Below, one piece after another: positions 46,303 through 55,571 of a stretch of 64,000 bases of DNA. This DNA is from Urechidicola croceus. Its GTDB lineage: Bacteria; Bacteroidota; Bacteroidia; Flavobacteriales; Flavobacteriaceae. The notes under the pieces were generated by a model that saw nothing but the letters and a program-made list of their open reading frames with translations, searched no databases and was not told where the DNA came from. Position numbers and translations under genes: made by a program. The stretch spans positions 3,059,501-3,123,500 of the forward strand of contig NZ_CP017478.1 of the NCBI RefSeq assembly GCF_001761325.1, in the 5' to 3' direction. Every line of letters starts with the position of its first letter. The first letter of the stretch is position 1.

Positions 46303-47463
46303 ATGATTTTTGATTATTTGTTTCCAGTTGATGATTCAGTAATAGCACATACAATGTTGCTATCAGATCAAACACTGGGTCATCATATCGATATACATTC
46401 CAAGCAAAATGGAGTTCCTGAATTAGAAGGAATTCGTTTGGCTATTGTTGGAGTATGTGAAGGGCGTAGAGCAATCGATAATGAAGGTACAGGTATAGAA
46501 ATTGATAAAATTAGAAAACAACTGTATCAATTATTTCCAGGTAGTTGGATTACAAAAATTGCTGATTTAGGAAATATATTACAAGGACAAACGGTTGAAG
46601 ACACATATTTTGCGCTTCGAGAAATACTCTCACATCTTTTAAAACAAAATATTATTCCAATAATTATTGGTGGAGGTCAAGATTTGACATATGCAAATTA
46701 TAGAGCATATGATACTTTAGAGCAAACAGTTAATATTGTATCAGTTGATAATAAATTCGATTTTGGATCAATTCAAGATGGAGTAACATCACAATCTTAT
46801 TTAAGTACAATAGTGATGGAAAAGCCAAATAACTTATTTAATTATAGTAATATAGGATATCAAACTTTTTTCAATCCTCAAGAGGAAATAGATTTAGTTA
46901 ATAATTTGTTTTTTGATGCATTTAGATTAGGAGAAGTCGCAAAAAACTTAGAACTTGTCGAGCCTATTTTAAGAGATGCTGATATAGTTAGTATTGATTT
47001 AAGTTCCATTAGAAATAGTGAAGCACCTGCTAATAACAATGCAACACCAAATGGTTTTTATGGAGAGGATATTTGTGCTATATCTCGTTATGCAGGTATT
47101 AGTGATAAAGTAAGTTCATTTGGAATTTATGAATTTAACTATAAGTTAGACAATAAAAATCAAACTGCACAGTTAATAGCCCAATCAATATGGTATTTTA
47201 TAGAAGGTGTTAATTGCCGAGCAAATGATTATCCCTTTGGAACAAAAGACAAATATCAAAAATTTATTGTCCCAATTGACGATGAAGTATTGAACTTTTA
47301 TAAGAGCAATAAAAGTGGAAGATGGTGGATGGAAATAAATTTTAAAAATAATAATAAATACGAAAGACATTCGTTAATACCTTGTACATATCAAGATTAT
47401 TTAAGTGCGAATGATCAAGAAATACCAGATAGGTGGTATAAGACATTGAAGAAAGTCATTTAA
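46303..47463 (+). CDS. Arginase/formimidoylglutamase-fold protein with degraded metal site
   Basis: This 386-residue protein has the ureohydrolase (arginase, agmatinase, HutG) fold, but key ligands are replaced. The family GGxH is IIIGGGQDLTYAN with Gln126. DAHxD becomes VDNKFDFG, keeping Asp149 and Asp153 but with Lys151 for His. SxDxDxxDP becomes SIDLSSIRN, with Asp232 kept and Ser234 for Asp. Three of six manganese ligands are therefore gone, so hydrolase activity is doubtful. A C-terminal addition (about 315-386) has RWWMEINFKNNNKYERHSL. It is 52 bases upstream of gldK and in the same direction. A structural or regulatory role near the T9SS is a hypothesis. Databases tend to label such genes formimidoylglutamase. 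Confidence 0.85.
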   Translation: MIFDYLFPVDDSVIAHTMLLSDQTLGHHIDIHSKQNGVPELEGIRLAIVGVCEGRRAIDNEGTGIEIDKIRKQLYQLFPGSWITKIADLGNILQGQTVEDTYFALREILSHLLKQNIIPIIIGGGQDLTYANYRAYDTLEQTVNIVSVDNKFDFGSIQDGVTSQSYLSTIVMEKPNNLFNYSNIGYQTFFNPQEEIDLVNNLFFDAFRLGEVAKNLELVEPILRDADIVSIDLSSIRNSEAPANNNATPNGFYGEDICAISRYAGISDKVSSFGIYEFNYKLDNKNQTAQLIAQSIWYFIEGVNCRANDYPFGTKDKYQKFIVPIDDEVLNFYKSNKSGRWWMEINFKNNNKYERHSLIPCTYQDYLSANDQEIPDRWYKTLKKVI

Positions 47464-47515
47464 TAAAATAGTCATTAATAAGTATTAAAGAAAAAGAATA
47501 AAAGAAAGTTTTATC

Positions 47516-48877
47516 ATGAAGAAAGTACCATTATACATACTACTTGCCATTTTTATTTATAGTTGTGGTAAGAATGACAAAGGAGAACTAGTTGGAGTAA
47601 AAACTAAGAGTACTTGGAATACTGACAAACCTTACGGGATGACTTTAATTCCAGGTGGTTCATTTACAATGGGTAAGCAAGACGAAGATGTTTCAGGTGC
47701 ACTTAATACACCAACAAGAACAGTTACCGTTAGACCATTTTACATGGATGAAACTGAAATTACTAATAGTGAATATAAAGAATTTGTTTACTGGGTAAGA
47801 GATTCAATTGTAAGAACTCAATTAGCTTTAATGGCCGATTTATATTCTGATCCTGCTGATGAAAATTCACCGTTAGCAGCTTATCAATTTAAAGCTGCTG
47901 ATACTACTGATGCATCTCCATATGAGAAGTATATGTATGATAGAGGTGGTTTAGGAGATGTAAACTCTCCAACACAAGGTAGATTTTTGAACTGGGATGA
48001 AGATTTAGTTTGGAATCCTGCTGATTTTCCAGATGAATATTATACCGAAATTATGGTAGACTCAATATTCATTCCAATTGAAGAAAGTTTTGATGGTAGA
48101 AGAATGCTGGATGTTGAAAAATTAAAATACTCATATTCTTGGTTAGATCAAGAAGCAGCAGCAAAAAATCAAGGAAATAGAAAAGACTTTATAAAACATG
48201 AAGTAGTTGAAGTATATCCCGATACAACAGTTTGGGTAAAAGATTTTGATTATTCATACAACGATCCTATGCATCAAGATTATTTTGCACATCAAGCTTA
48301 TGGAGATTATCCAGTAGTTGGTGTGAAATGGGATCAAGCAAAAGCATTTTGTAGTTGGAGAACCAAGAAGAAGAATGATTATTTAAGATCAAAAAAGAAT
48401 TCAACAACTGTACCTCATTATAGATTAGCAACAGAAGCAGAATGGGAATATGCTGCACGTGGAGGTTTAGACTTTTCAACATATCCTTGGGGAGGTTCTT
48501 ATACTACAAGTGATAGAGGATGTTTTCTTGCTAATTTTAAACCAAGAAGAGGTGATTATGCAGTAGATGGTGCATTATATACCGTAGAAGCAAAATCATA
48601 TAACCCTAATGATTATGGTCTTTATAATATGGCAGGAAATGTTGCGGAATGGACAAATACGGCTTATAACGAATCATCTTACTATTTAGGTTCTACAATG
48701 AATCCAAATGTAGAAGACAGAAACAACCATAGAAAAGTAATAAGAGGAGGCTCATGGAAAGATGTAGCTTACTTTTTAGAGGTAAGTACTCGAGATTTTG
48801 AATATGCAGATTCTGCAAGAAGTTACATTGGCTTTAGAACTGCACAAGATTATCTAGGTACAAGCCTTAATCCTTAA
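47516..48877 (+). CDS. gldK: Gliding motility / T9SS lipoprotein GldK
   Basis: GldK (PorK) forms, with GldN, the ring on the periplasmic face of the outer membrane that surrounds the T9SS. The 453-residue protein has a lipoprotein signal ending in IYSC (Cys17). It is built on an FGE-sulfatase/SUMF-like fold: YGMTLIPGGSFTMGKQDEDV, FYMDETEITNSEYKEFVYWV, YPVVGVKWDQAKAFCSWRTK, RLATEAEWEYAARGG, GLYNMAGNVAEWTNTAYN and KVIRGGSWKDVAY. It is the first of four gld genes with 37-49 base gaps except gldM-gldN (15 bases). Confidence 0.97.
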   Translation: MKKVPLYILLAIFIYSCGKNDKGELVGVKTKSTWNTDKPYGMTLIPGGSFTMGKQDEDVSGALNTPTRTVTVRPFYMDETEITNSEYKEFVYWVRDSIVRTQLALMADLYSDPADENSPLAAYQFKAADTTDASPYEKYMYDRGGLGDVNSPTQGRFLNWDEDLVWNPADFPDEYYTEIMVDSIFIPIEESFDGRRMLDVEKLKYSYSWLDQEAAAKNQGNRKDFIKHEVVEVYPDTTVWVKDFDYSYNDPMHQDYFAHQAYGDYPVVGVKWDQAKAFCSWRTKKKNDYLRSKKNSTTVPHYRLATEAEWEYAARGGLDFSTYPWGGSYTTSDRGCFLANFKPRRGDYAVDGALYTVEAKSYNPNDYGLYNMAGNVAEWTNTAYNESSYYLGSTMNPNVEDRNNHRKVIRGGSWKDVAYFLEVSTRDFEYADSARSYIGFRTAQDYLGTSLNP

Positions 48878-48926
48878 ATAACCAAAAATAAATAAACCCT
48901 AAAAATTAACATTTAAAACAAAAGTT

Positions 48927-49553
48927 ATGGCACAATCAAAATCAACTAAGAAATTATTTAATATGGCCTACGGTCTAGGAGCAGCAATTGTAATTCTAGG
49001 AGCATTATTCAAAATCCTTCACTGGAAATTTGGAAACGAAATGCTTATGATAGGTATGATTGTTGAAGCAATAGTATTCGCGATTTCAGCATTTGAACCT
49101 GTTGAAGAAGATTTAGACTGGTCTCTAGTATACCCAGAATTACAAGGAGGAAAAGGAAAATTAAAAGAAAAAGGTGGAGATGCACAAGGAATGCTTTCTC
49201 AAAAATTAGACGACATGTTGAAAGAAGCAAAGTTAGATGCAGGTTTAATGAAAAGTTTAGGAGAAAGTATCCAAAACTTTAAAGGAGCCGCTGAAAATAT
49301 TGCACCAGCAGTTGATTCTGCAGCAGCAACAGGAAGATATAGTGAACAATTATCTTTAGCCGCTTCACAAATGGAATCATTAAATAGCCTATACAAAGTA
49401 CAAGTAGAAAGTGCTTCACGTCAAGCCGAAATCAATGCAGAAACTGTTGAAAATGCAGGTAAATTAAAAGAGCAAATGCAATCATTAGCTTCTAACTTAT
49501 CTTCATTAAATGGTGTATACGGAGGTATGTTATCTGCAATGTCAAAAAATTAA
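48927..49553 (+). CDS. gldL: T9SS motor protein GldL
   Basis: GldL is the inner-membrane stator of the proton-driven T9SS/gliding motor, pentameric around a GldM dimer. The 208-residue protein has two N-terminal membrane segments (LFNMAYGLGAAIVILGALFK and MLMIGMIVEAIVFAISAFEP). The second contains the membrane-embedded Glu (IVEAIV) used for proton flow, and the ALFKILHW loop precedes it. The rest is cytoplasmic and helical, with a coiled-coil-like tail (SLNSLYKVQVESASRQAEIN). Confidence 0.98.
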   Translation: MAQSKSTKKLFNMAYGLGAAIVILGALFKILHWKFGNEMLMIGMIVEAIVFAISAFEPVEEDLDWSLVYPELQGGKGKLKEKGGDAQGMLSQKLDDMLKEAKLDAGLMKSLGESIQNFKGAAENIAPAVDSAAATGRYSEQLSLAASQMESLNSLYKVQVESASRQAEINAETVENAGKLKEQMQSLASNLSSLNGVYGGMLSAMSKN

Positions 49554-49591
49554 TTAGTAAAACTATAATTAACCCTTAAAAACTAATTAAT

Positions 49592-51133
49592 ATGGCAGGA
49601 GGAAAACTATCACCAAGGCAGAAGATGATTAACTTAATGTACTTAGTCTTTATTGCAATGTTAGCAATGAACATGTCTAAGGAAGTGTTATCAGCTTTTG
49701 GCTTTATGAATGAAAAAATAACAGCGTCTAATATAACAGCAACCGAAAAGAATAATTTATCTTATGAAGGTTTAGCAGAAAAAGTTACTGAGCAACCAGA
49801 GAAATATAGACCACTTAACGAAAAAGCGATAGGCATTAAAGCTTTATCTGCTGATTTGTATAATCACATTGAGGATATTAAAACTAAAATGAAGGCTGAT
49901 ATCGAAGATCCATCGAATTATGAATCTATGGATAAGCCAGACTTTTTAGATTTGTATTTTTATCAAAAAGGAAAAGTATCTGAAAACGGACAAGCATTTT
50001 TAGATAAAATTACAGCTTTTAAAGATGGAGTTAATTCATCTTTAGATTCATTTCCTGAAGTAGTAAAAACTGTAAATCAACGTTTTGATATTTCTGATGT
50101 AACAGATCGTGAAGGTGTAAAAAAGAATTGGATTGATTATAATTTTGTAGGATTTCCAGCAGTAGCATCTTTAACAAAGTTATCTGCTATGCAGGCTGAC
50201 ATTAAAGCGACTGAAAATGATGTATTATCATCAATGTTACAAGGTCAGTTAATTGCAGATAATTCAATTAAGAAGTATGAAGCAATTGTAATACCTGAAA
50301 AAACAGCATTTTTTCAAGGAGAAACTTTTAAAGGAAAAGTTTATTTAGGTAAAGTAGATGCTACTTTAAAACCTACAAGTGTACAGGTAAATGGTAGAAA
50401 AGTTGCTGAAAAGAATTTGCAAGCTGGTCAAGTTTTATTAGAATTTCCAGCAGGAGCTGTTGGGGAAAGAGATATTAAAGGAAAATTTGTATTCTTAGAA
50501 AATGGAGAAGAAGTTGAAATTCCAATCGAAAGCTCTTATGCAGTAGTACCTAAACCAAATAGTGCAGTTATTTCTGCTGATAAAATGAATGTTGTATATC
50601 GTGGATTATCAAACCCGATGACAATTTCTATACCTGGAGTACCTGATAATAAGGTATCGGCATCAGGAAGTGGATTAAGAAAAGGTTCAGGAGTTGGAAA
50701 ATACATTATGACACCAGGAACCGGAAGTACCGTTAAAATTAGTGCAACAGGAACATTACCTGATGGTTCTAAAGTTTCAAGTTCAATGGATTTTAGAATT
50801 AAAGATATTCCAGCACCTGTAGGTTCAATTAGAAAACAAACAGGTATGGTTAAAATGCCTAAAGAAAGTTTGAAAAAATCGACAGTTGGAGTTGTTTTAC
50901 CTGATTTCGTATTTGATTTAACATTAAATACAACAGGATTTAGTATTAAAGTACCAGGTCAATCTACTGTTATTGTAAATGGAAGTAGAATGAACAGCAA
51001 TGCTCAAAAAGCAATTGATAGAGCAAGACCAGGTGATGTAATTTCTATTTTTGATATTAAGTCAACAATGGCAGGAAACTCTTCTGGTTATAGAATTAAA
51101 CCAGCAGCACCTGTAACTATCGAATTACAATAA
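49592..51133 (+). CDS. gldM: T9SS motor shaft protein GldM
   Basis: GldM spans the periplasm and links the GldL motor to the GldK-GldN ring. The 513-residue protein has the conserved N-terminal membrane helix GKLSPRQKMINLMYLVFIAM, then four periplasmic domains. Visible segments are FYQKGKVSENGQAFLDKITA, IVIPEKTAFFQGETFKGKVY in the D2-D3 region and YRGLSNPMTISIPGVPDNKV in D3-D4. The usual length is about 510-520. It starts 38 bases after gldL and precedes gldN by 15. Confidence 0.98.
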   Translation: MAGGKLSPRQKMINLMYLVFIAMLAMNMSKEVLSAFGFMNEKITASNITATEKNNLSYEGLAEKVTEQPEKYRPLNEKAIGIKALSADLYNHIEDIKTKMKADIEDPSNYESMDKPDFLDLYFYQKGKVSENGQAFLDKITAFKDGVNSSLDSFPEVVKTVNQRFDISDVTDREGVKKNWIDYNFVGFPAVASLTKLSAMQADIKATENDVLSSMLQGQLIADNSIKKYEAIVIPEKTAFFQGETFKGKVYLGKVDATLKPTSVQVNGRKVAEKNLQAGQVLLEFPAGAVGERDIKGKFVFLENGEEVEIPIESSYAVVPKPNSAVISADKMNVVYRGLSNPMTISIPGVPDNKVSASGSGLRKGSGVGKYIMTPGTGSTVKISATGTLPDGSKVSSSMDFRIKDIPAPVGSIRKQTGMVKMPKESLKKSTVGVVLPDFVFDLTLNTTGFSIKVPGQSTVIVNGSRMNSNAQKAIDRARPGDVISIFDIKSTMAGNSSGYRIKPAAPVTIELQ

Positions 51134-51148
51134 TTATTAAATTATAAT

Positions 51149-52060
51149 ATGATGAAGATGAATTGGAAAAGTTTTATGATAGTGTCTATTGCACTTTTAA
51201 CAACCGGTATTGCTCAGTCGCAAGCCAATTTGTTAAATGCAACAATACCTGAAGAGATAGGTATGAAAACTGTAGAACAATTGGCAGCAGATAATGACAA
51301 GCCATTGGAATACGGTTATGTAGATGATAGAGATATTCTTTGGTCAAAAGTTGTATGGGAATATATAGATCTTAATGAAAGATTAAACTTGCCATATTAC
51401 TATCCAATTTATGAAAATTCGACATCTTCTCAAAGAAAGTCACTCTTTAACACCTTATTAGAAGGAATTAAAAATGGAGAATTATCTGATATTTATGATG
51501 ATTCTTATTTCCAAACAAAATTAACTTCTAAAGAAATTGATGGCAAGTTAATGCGTGTAGATACTACAGCAGCAGGTTTTGACGAACTAAATGCTGGGAA
51601 TACCAATATAGAAGAATATATTGACAGAACTAAATTAGAGTCTCGTCATATTGAAGGTTATAAAATAAAAGGTGTTTGGTATTTTGACAAGCGTCAAGGT
51701 GAAATGAAATACCGATTATTAGCAATTGCCCCTGTTGCACCAGATGTTCAAACAATGAATAAAGCAGGTGTAGAAGATGTTGCTGAAAAATTACCTTTAT
51801 TTTGGGTATGGTATCCTGGAGCTCGTCAACTATTACATGAAATGAAAGTGTTCAATCAGAAGAACTCTGCTTATCCAATTTCATATGATCATATGTTGAA
51901 TGCTCGTAGATTTAGTGCAATTATTTATAGAGAAGAAAACATATACGGTAATAGAGACGTTGCTGAATATGTTAAAGGAAATTCATTATTCCAAGTTTTA
52001 GAGTCTGATAGAATTAGAGAATCTATTAGAGATAAAGAATTGGATATGTGGAATTACTAA
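51149..52060 (+). CDS. gldN: T9SS ring protein GldN
   Basis: GldN (PorN) binds GldK and the GldM periplasmic domain. The 303-residue protein has a signal peptide (MIVSIALLTTGIAQSQ). It contains DDRDILWSKVVWEYIDLNER, LNLPYYYPIYEN, GVWYFDKRQGEMKYRLLAIA, LFWVWYPGARQLLHEMKVFN and SYDHMLNARRFSAIIYREEN, all typical of the family. Two ATGs (51149 and 51152) are possible starts. A terminator 25 bases after the stop ends the gldKLMN operon. Confidence 0.97.
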   Translation: MMKMNWKSFMIVSIALLTTGIAQSQANLLNATIPEEIGMKTVEQLAADNDKPLEYGYVDDRDILWSKVVWEYIDLNERLNLPYYYPIYENSTSSQRKSLFNTLLEGIKNGELSDIYDDSYFQTKLTSKEIDGKLMRVDTTAAGFDELNAGNTNIEEYIDRTKLESRHIEGYKIKGVWYFDKRQGEMKYRLLAIAPVAPDVQTMNKAGVEDVAEKLPLFWVWYPGARQLLHEMKVFNQKNSAYPISYDHMLNARRFSAIIYREENIYGNRDVAEYVKGNSLFQVLESDRIRESIRDKELDMWNY

Positions 52061-52083
52061 TTCAATCATCATATAATAACATT

Positions 52084-52113
52084 GAACTCCTGCTTTAGCA
52101 GGAGTTTTTTTAT
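52084..52113 (+). terminator. gldKLMN terminator
   Basis: A stem aactcctgct/agcaggagtt (52085-52106) with a 2-base loop region and a following T run ends the operon. Confidence 0.88.
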
Positions 52114-52151
52114 ATGTCAATTTTGATTTAAAAACAGTTACTTTTGCATCT

Positions 52152-53198
52152 ATGAAAGTTGATTATATAATTGTTGGTTTAGGACTTGCTGGACTTGCTT
52201 TTTCAAGAGAATTAGAAAAAGAAAATAAGTCATTTATTGTGTTTGAAAATAAGTCACAGCATTCTTCAAAAGTAGCAGGAGGAATGTATAATCCAATTAT
52301 TTTAAAACGGTTTACTCCTGTTTGGGATGCCGAAAATCAATTGAAAATAGCAATTCCTTTTTATAAAAATATGGAACTTTTATTAGGTAATAAGTATGAT
52401 TATAAAGTAGATGTATATCGATTATTCACTTCAATTGAAGAGCAAAATAATTGGTTTGCTGCATGCGATAATCCTACATTGTCGAGTTATATGGTTCCAA
52501 AAGTTATTACTGATAAATTTAACGGCATAGATGCTTTATTTGGATATGGAAAAGTGACACATACTGGTAGAATTGATACTAATAAACTTATTGAAGATTA
52601 CCATTTCTATTTAGAAAAATCTAATAAAATTTTATATCAAGATTTTGAATATAATCGAATAGATTTTAATGAAAATAAAATTCAATACAAAAATATCGAG
52701 ACTTCAAAAATAGTTTTTTGTGAAGGTTTTGGGATTAAGAAAAATCCTTTTTTTAAAGAGTTACCTATGCAAGAAGCTAAGGGAGAGTTGATAACTATTC
52801 ATGCACCTGAATTAGATATTGATTTCGTTCTAAAATCATCAGTATTTATAATGCCTTTGGGAAATCAATTATTTAAAGTTGGGGCTACCTTTAATTGGAA
52901 GGATAAAACTAGTATTCCATCCAAAGAAGGTAAAGAAGAATTATTGACAAAGTTAAAATCGATTTTGAATGTACCTTTTGAAGTAGTTGAACACGTTGCA
53001 GGAATTAGACCAACCGTAAAAGATAGGCGTCCATTAGTAGGGCTTCATAAAGAATATAAAAATATAGCTTTGTTAAATGGTTTGGGAACTCGTGGAGTTA
53101 TGATTGCTCCAACCGTAGCCAAAGAACTATATAATCACATAGAAAATGACATGTTATTGCGTAATGAGATTAGCATTAAAAGGTTTGAAAACAACTAA
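52152..53198 (+). CDS. FAD-dependent oxidoreductase (DAO/GlpD-like)
   Basis: This 348-residue flavoprotein has the N-terminal Rossmann motif YIIVGLGLAGLAFSRELEKE for FAD. It shows a DAO-type layout: SKVAGGMYNPIILKRFTPVW, the middle GRIDTNKLIEDYHFYLE, and the C-terminal FAD contact GIRPTVKDRRPLVGLHKEYK plus LLNGLGTRGVMIAPTVAKEL. The likely reaction is oxidation of an amine or amino acid, but the substrate is unknown. A TACTTTTG box at 52139-52146 lies 6 bases before the ATG, suggesting a nearly leaderless mRNA, though no spaced TTG is visible. Its stop overlaps the convergent DUF983 gene by 4 bases. Confidence 0.9.
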   Translation: MKVDYIIVGLGLAGLAFSRELEKENKSFIVFENKSQHSSKVAGGMYNPIILKRFTPVWDAENQLKIAIPFYKNMELLLGNKYDYKVDVYRLFTSIEEQNNWFAACDNPTLSSYMVPKVITDKFNGIDALFGYGKVTHTGRIDTNKLIEDYHFYLEKSNKILYQDFEYNRIDFNENKIQYKNIETSKIVFCEGFGIKKNPFFKELPMQEAKGELITIHAPELDIDFVLKSSVFIMPLGNQLFKVGATFNWKDKTSIPSKEGKEELLTKLKSILNVPFEVVEHVAGIRPTVKDRRPLVGLHKEYKNIALLNGLGTRGVMIAPTVAKELYNHIENDMLLRNEISIKRFENN

Positions 53199-53581
53199 TT
53201 TTTTTTGTCAAACTTTTTATCATAGGATACAAACATGTTTATCCAAATTAGTCTAGATAACCTTAATCCAATAGGGATAAATATTATTAAAGCGGCAATA
53301 ATTGATAGGAAACTTTGATTAACAGTAAGTCCAATAATAACTTTAGAAATAATAAAAGTTGCAACAGAAACTGCTACAGTAAGTCCATAATTTACATACA
53401 TAGCCCCATAAAAAAAGGATGGCTCCATCATGTACTTTAAATCACAATGGCTACAATTATCATTAAGTTTTAATAAATTTTTAAATCTAAAAATTCCTTT
53501 TTTGGCATAAAAGTCACCTTCGTGACAGCGAGGACATTTGTTATTAGAAATACTATAAAGTTTAGTGCCTTTTTTAAACAT
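53195..53581 (-). CDS. DUF983 membrane protein with zinc-ribbon-like N-terminus
   Basis: This 128-residue protein of the DUF983 family has two CxxC pairs, CPRCHEGDFYAKKG and NCSHCDLKYMMEPS, that form a probable zinc ribbon. Two membrane segments follow (VNYGLTVAVSVATFIISKVI and FLSIIAALIIFIPIGLRLSR). The EPSFFYGAMYVNYG motif between them is the family hallmark. The function is not known. It is divergent from the ABC-F gene and shares a mirrored promoter region with it (53601-53616). Confidence 0.9.
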   Translation of the reverse strand: MFKKGTKLYSISNNKCPRCHEGDFYAKKGIFRFKNLLKLNDNCSHCDLKYMMEPSFFYGAMYVNYGLTVAVSVATFIISKVIIGLTVNQSFLSIIAALIIFIPIGLRLSRLIWINMFVSYDKKFDKKN

Positions 53582-53600
53582 AATAAAATTAAAAATAGAT

Positions 53601-53616
53601 TACTTTTGCAAATGTA
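53601..53616. promoter_or_regulatory. Mirrored -7 boxes between the DUF983 and ABC-F genes
   Basis: The stretch tacttttgcaaatgta reads TACTTTTG on the plus strand (53601-53608) and TACATTTG on the minus strand (53616-53609). Both fit the TAnnTTTG consensus, placed end to end. Neither has a clear TTG at the right spacing. Confidence 0.4.
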
Positions 53617-53657
53617 ATTTTTTAAAATTACCTAATTTGTAACAATTATCACATTTC

Positions 53658-55571
53658 ATGTTAAACATTCATAATTTAACCGTTTCATTTGCTGGAGAAG
53701 ATTTGTTTTCTGGAATTACATTCAGATTAAATGGTGGAAATAGAGTAGGGCTTGTAGGAAAAAACGGAGCGGGAAAATCTACTTTGTTAAAAGTAATATC
53801 AGGAGATATAGAATATAATGGAGGAACTATGGCCTTTGAAAAAGATATTCGTATCGGATTTTTACGTCAAGATATTGATTTTGTTGCAGGAAGAACAATT
53901 CTTGAAGAGGCTTATGAAGCGTTTACTGAAATTAAAGAAGTAGAGAGAAAACTCGAACAAGTAAATAAAGATTTGGTAGAAAGAACTGATTATGAAAGTG
54001 ATTCTTATACCGAATTAATTAATGATTTGACAGATTTAACACATCGCTATGAACTTTTAGGTGGTTATAATTATCAAGGAGATACCGAGAAAATATTACA
54101 AGGTTTAGGTTTTAATCGCGAAGATTTTGACAAATTAACTGATACTTTTTCGGGTGGTTGGAGAATGCGTATTGAATTGGCAAAATTATTATTGCAAAAC
54201 AATGATATTTTATTACTTGATGAGCCTACAAATCACTTAGATATTGAGTCAATTATTTGGTTAGAAAACTTTTTAAAAGGTTATACAGGTGCTGTGATGC
54301 TTGTATCTCATGATAGAATGTTTTTAGATAATGTAACCAATAGAACAATTGAAATCTCTCTTGGAAAGATTTATGATTTTAAGAAACCTTATACCAAATA
54401 TTTGGAAGTAAGAGGTGAAATTATAGAGAAACAACTACAAGCTCAAAAAAATCAGGAAAAGGAAATTAAGCAAACTCAGCAATTAATTGATAAATTTAGA
54501 GCCAAAGCCAATAAGGCTTCTATGGCTCAATCATTAATTAAAAAATTGGATAAAGTTGAACGCATCGAAGTTGATATTGAAGATACAGCTGTTATGCGAG
54601 TTAGATTTCCATTATCTATTCAACCAGGAAAAATTATAGTTGAGGCCGAAGGTTTATCAAAAAATTATGGCGATAATCAAGTTTTAGAAAATGTAGATTT
54701 ACTCATTGAACGAGGAAGTAGAATTGCATTTGTAGGGCAAAATGGTCAAGGAAAATCCACATTAGCCAAAATGATGGTTGGAGATATACCTTATGAAGGT
54801 AAAATGAAATTGGGACACAATGTTCAAGTTGGATATTTTGCTCAAAATCAATCAGAAGAATTGGATGGTGAGAAAACCGTTTTACAAATAATGGAAGATG
54901 CTTCAACAGATGCTAACCGAGTAAAAGTTAGAGATATGCTTGGTGCATTTCTTTTTGGTGGTGATGATGTTGATAAGAAAGCAAAAGTACTTTCTGGAGG
55001 TGAAAGAAATAGATTGGCACTATGTAAATTATTACTGCAGCCAATTAATACGCTAATTATGGATGAGCCTACCAATCACCTTGATATTGCATCGAAGAAT
55101 GTTTTGAAAGACGCTTTGAAAAAATTTGAAGGAACATTAATTGTAGTTTCCCATGATAGAGATTTCTTACAAGGATTAACAACTACTGTCTATGGATTTA
55201 AAGATAGAGTCATTAAGGAATATTTAGGAGATATTGATTACTTCTTGGAACAACATAAAATGGAAAGTTTGCGTGAAGCTGAGAAGCGAACCAAAGTTGT
55301 AGTTGATAAAAAGGAAGAAAAATCTACTAATAGTCAACTTGATAAAGAAGCAGAAAAGGAACTAAAAAAATTACAAAATAAACTTTCTAAAACAGAAACT
55401 AAAATAGCCGATTTAGAAAAGGAAATTGCAGATTTGGATACCAAAATTGCTGAAGATTTTGATGTAGTTAGTGCTCAACCTGATTTTTTTAAAAAATACG
55501 AGGCTAAAAAAGATTTATTAGATGAATTGATGGAAAGTTGGTCTGAACTTGATGATAAAATAAATGCCTAA
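53658..55571 (+). CDS. ABC-F family ATP-binding protein
   Basis: This is a cytoplasmic ABC-F ATPase of 637 residues with no membrane domain. Such proteins act on ribosomes in translation control or drug resistance. The two nucleotide-binding domains have Walker A RVGLVGKNGAGKSTLLK and IAFVGQNGQGKSTLAK, signature DTFSGGWRMRIELAKLLLQN and VLSGGERNRLALCKLL, and Walker B LLLDEPTNHLD and LIMDEPTNHLD. A charged linker (about 245-310) is the P-site tRNA interaction motif region. The C-terminus is a coiled coil (about 545-637; NKLSKTETKIADLEKEIADL), as in the Uup/YheS-like subgroup. It overlaps the next gene by 8 bases. Confidence 0.95.
   Translation: MLNIHNLTVSFAGEDLFSGITFRLNGGNRVGLVGKNGAGKSTLLKVISGDIEYNGGTMAFEKDIRIGFLRQDIDFVAGRTILEEAYEAFTEIKEVERKLEQVNKDLVERTDYESDSYTELINDLTDLTHRYELLGGYNYQGDTEKILQGLGFNREDFDKLTDTFSGGWRMRIELAKLLLQNNDILLLDEPTNHLDIESIIWLENFLKGYTGAVMLVSHDRMFLDNVTNRTIEISLGKIYDFKKPYTKYLEVRGEIIEKQLQAQKNQEKEIKQTQQLIDKFRAKANKASMAQSLIKKLDKVERIEVDIEDTAVMRVRFPLSIQPGKIIVEAEGLSKNYGDNQVLENVDLLIERGSRIAFVGQNGQGKSTLAKMMVGDIPYEGKMKLGHNVQVGYFAQNQSEELDGEKTVLQIMEDASTDANRVKVRDMLGAFLFGGDDVDKKAKVLSGGERNRLALCKLLLQPINTLIMDEPTNHLDIASKNVLKDALKKFEGTLIVVSHDRDFLQGLTTTVYGFKDRVIKEYLGDIDYFLEQHKMESLREAEKRTKVVVDKKEEKSTNSQLDKEAEKELKKLQNKLSKTETKIADLEKEIADLDTKIAEDFDVVSAQPDFFKKYEAKKDLLDELMESWSELDDKINA

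Noticed and set aside
46303-47463. Active histidine-pathway formimidoylglutamase
   Set aside because: No other hut genes are nearby and three metal ligands are replaced, so I kept only the fold-level call.
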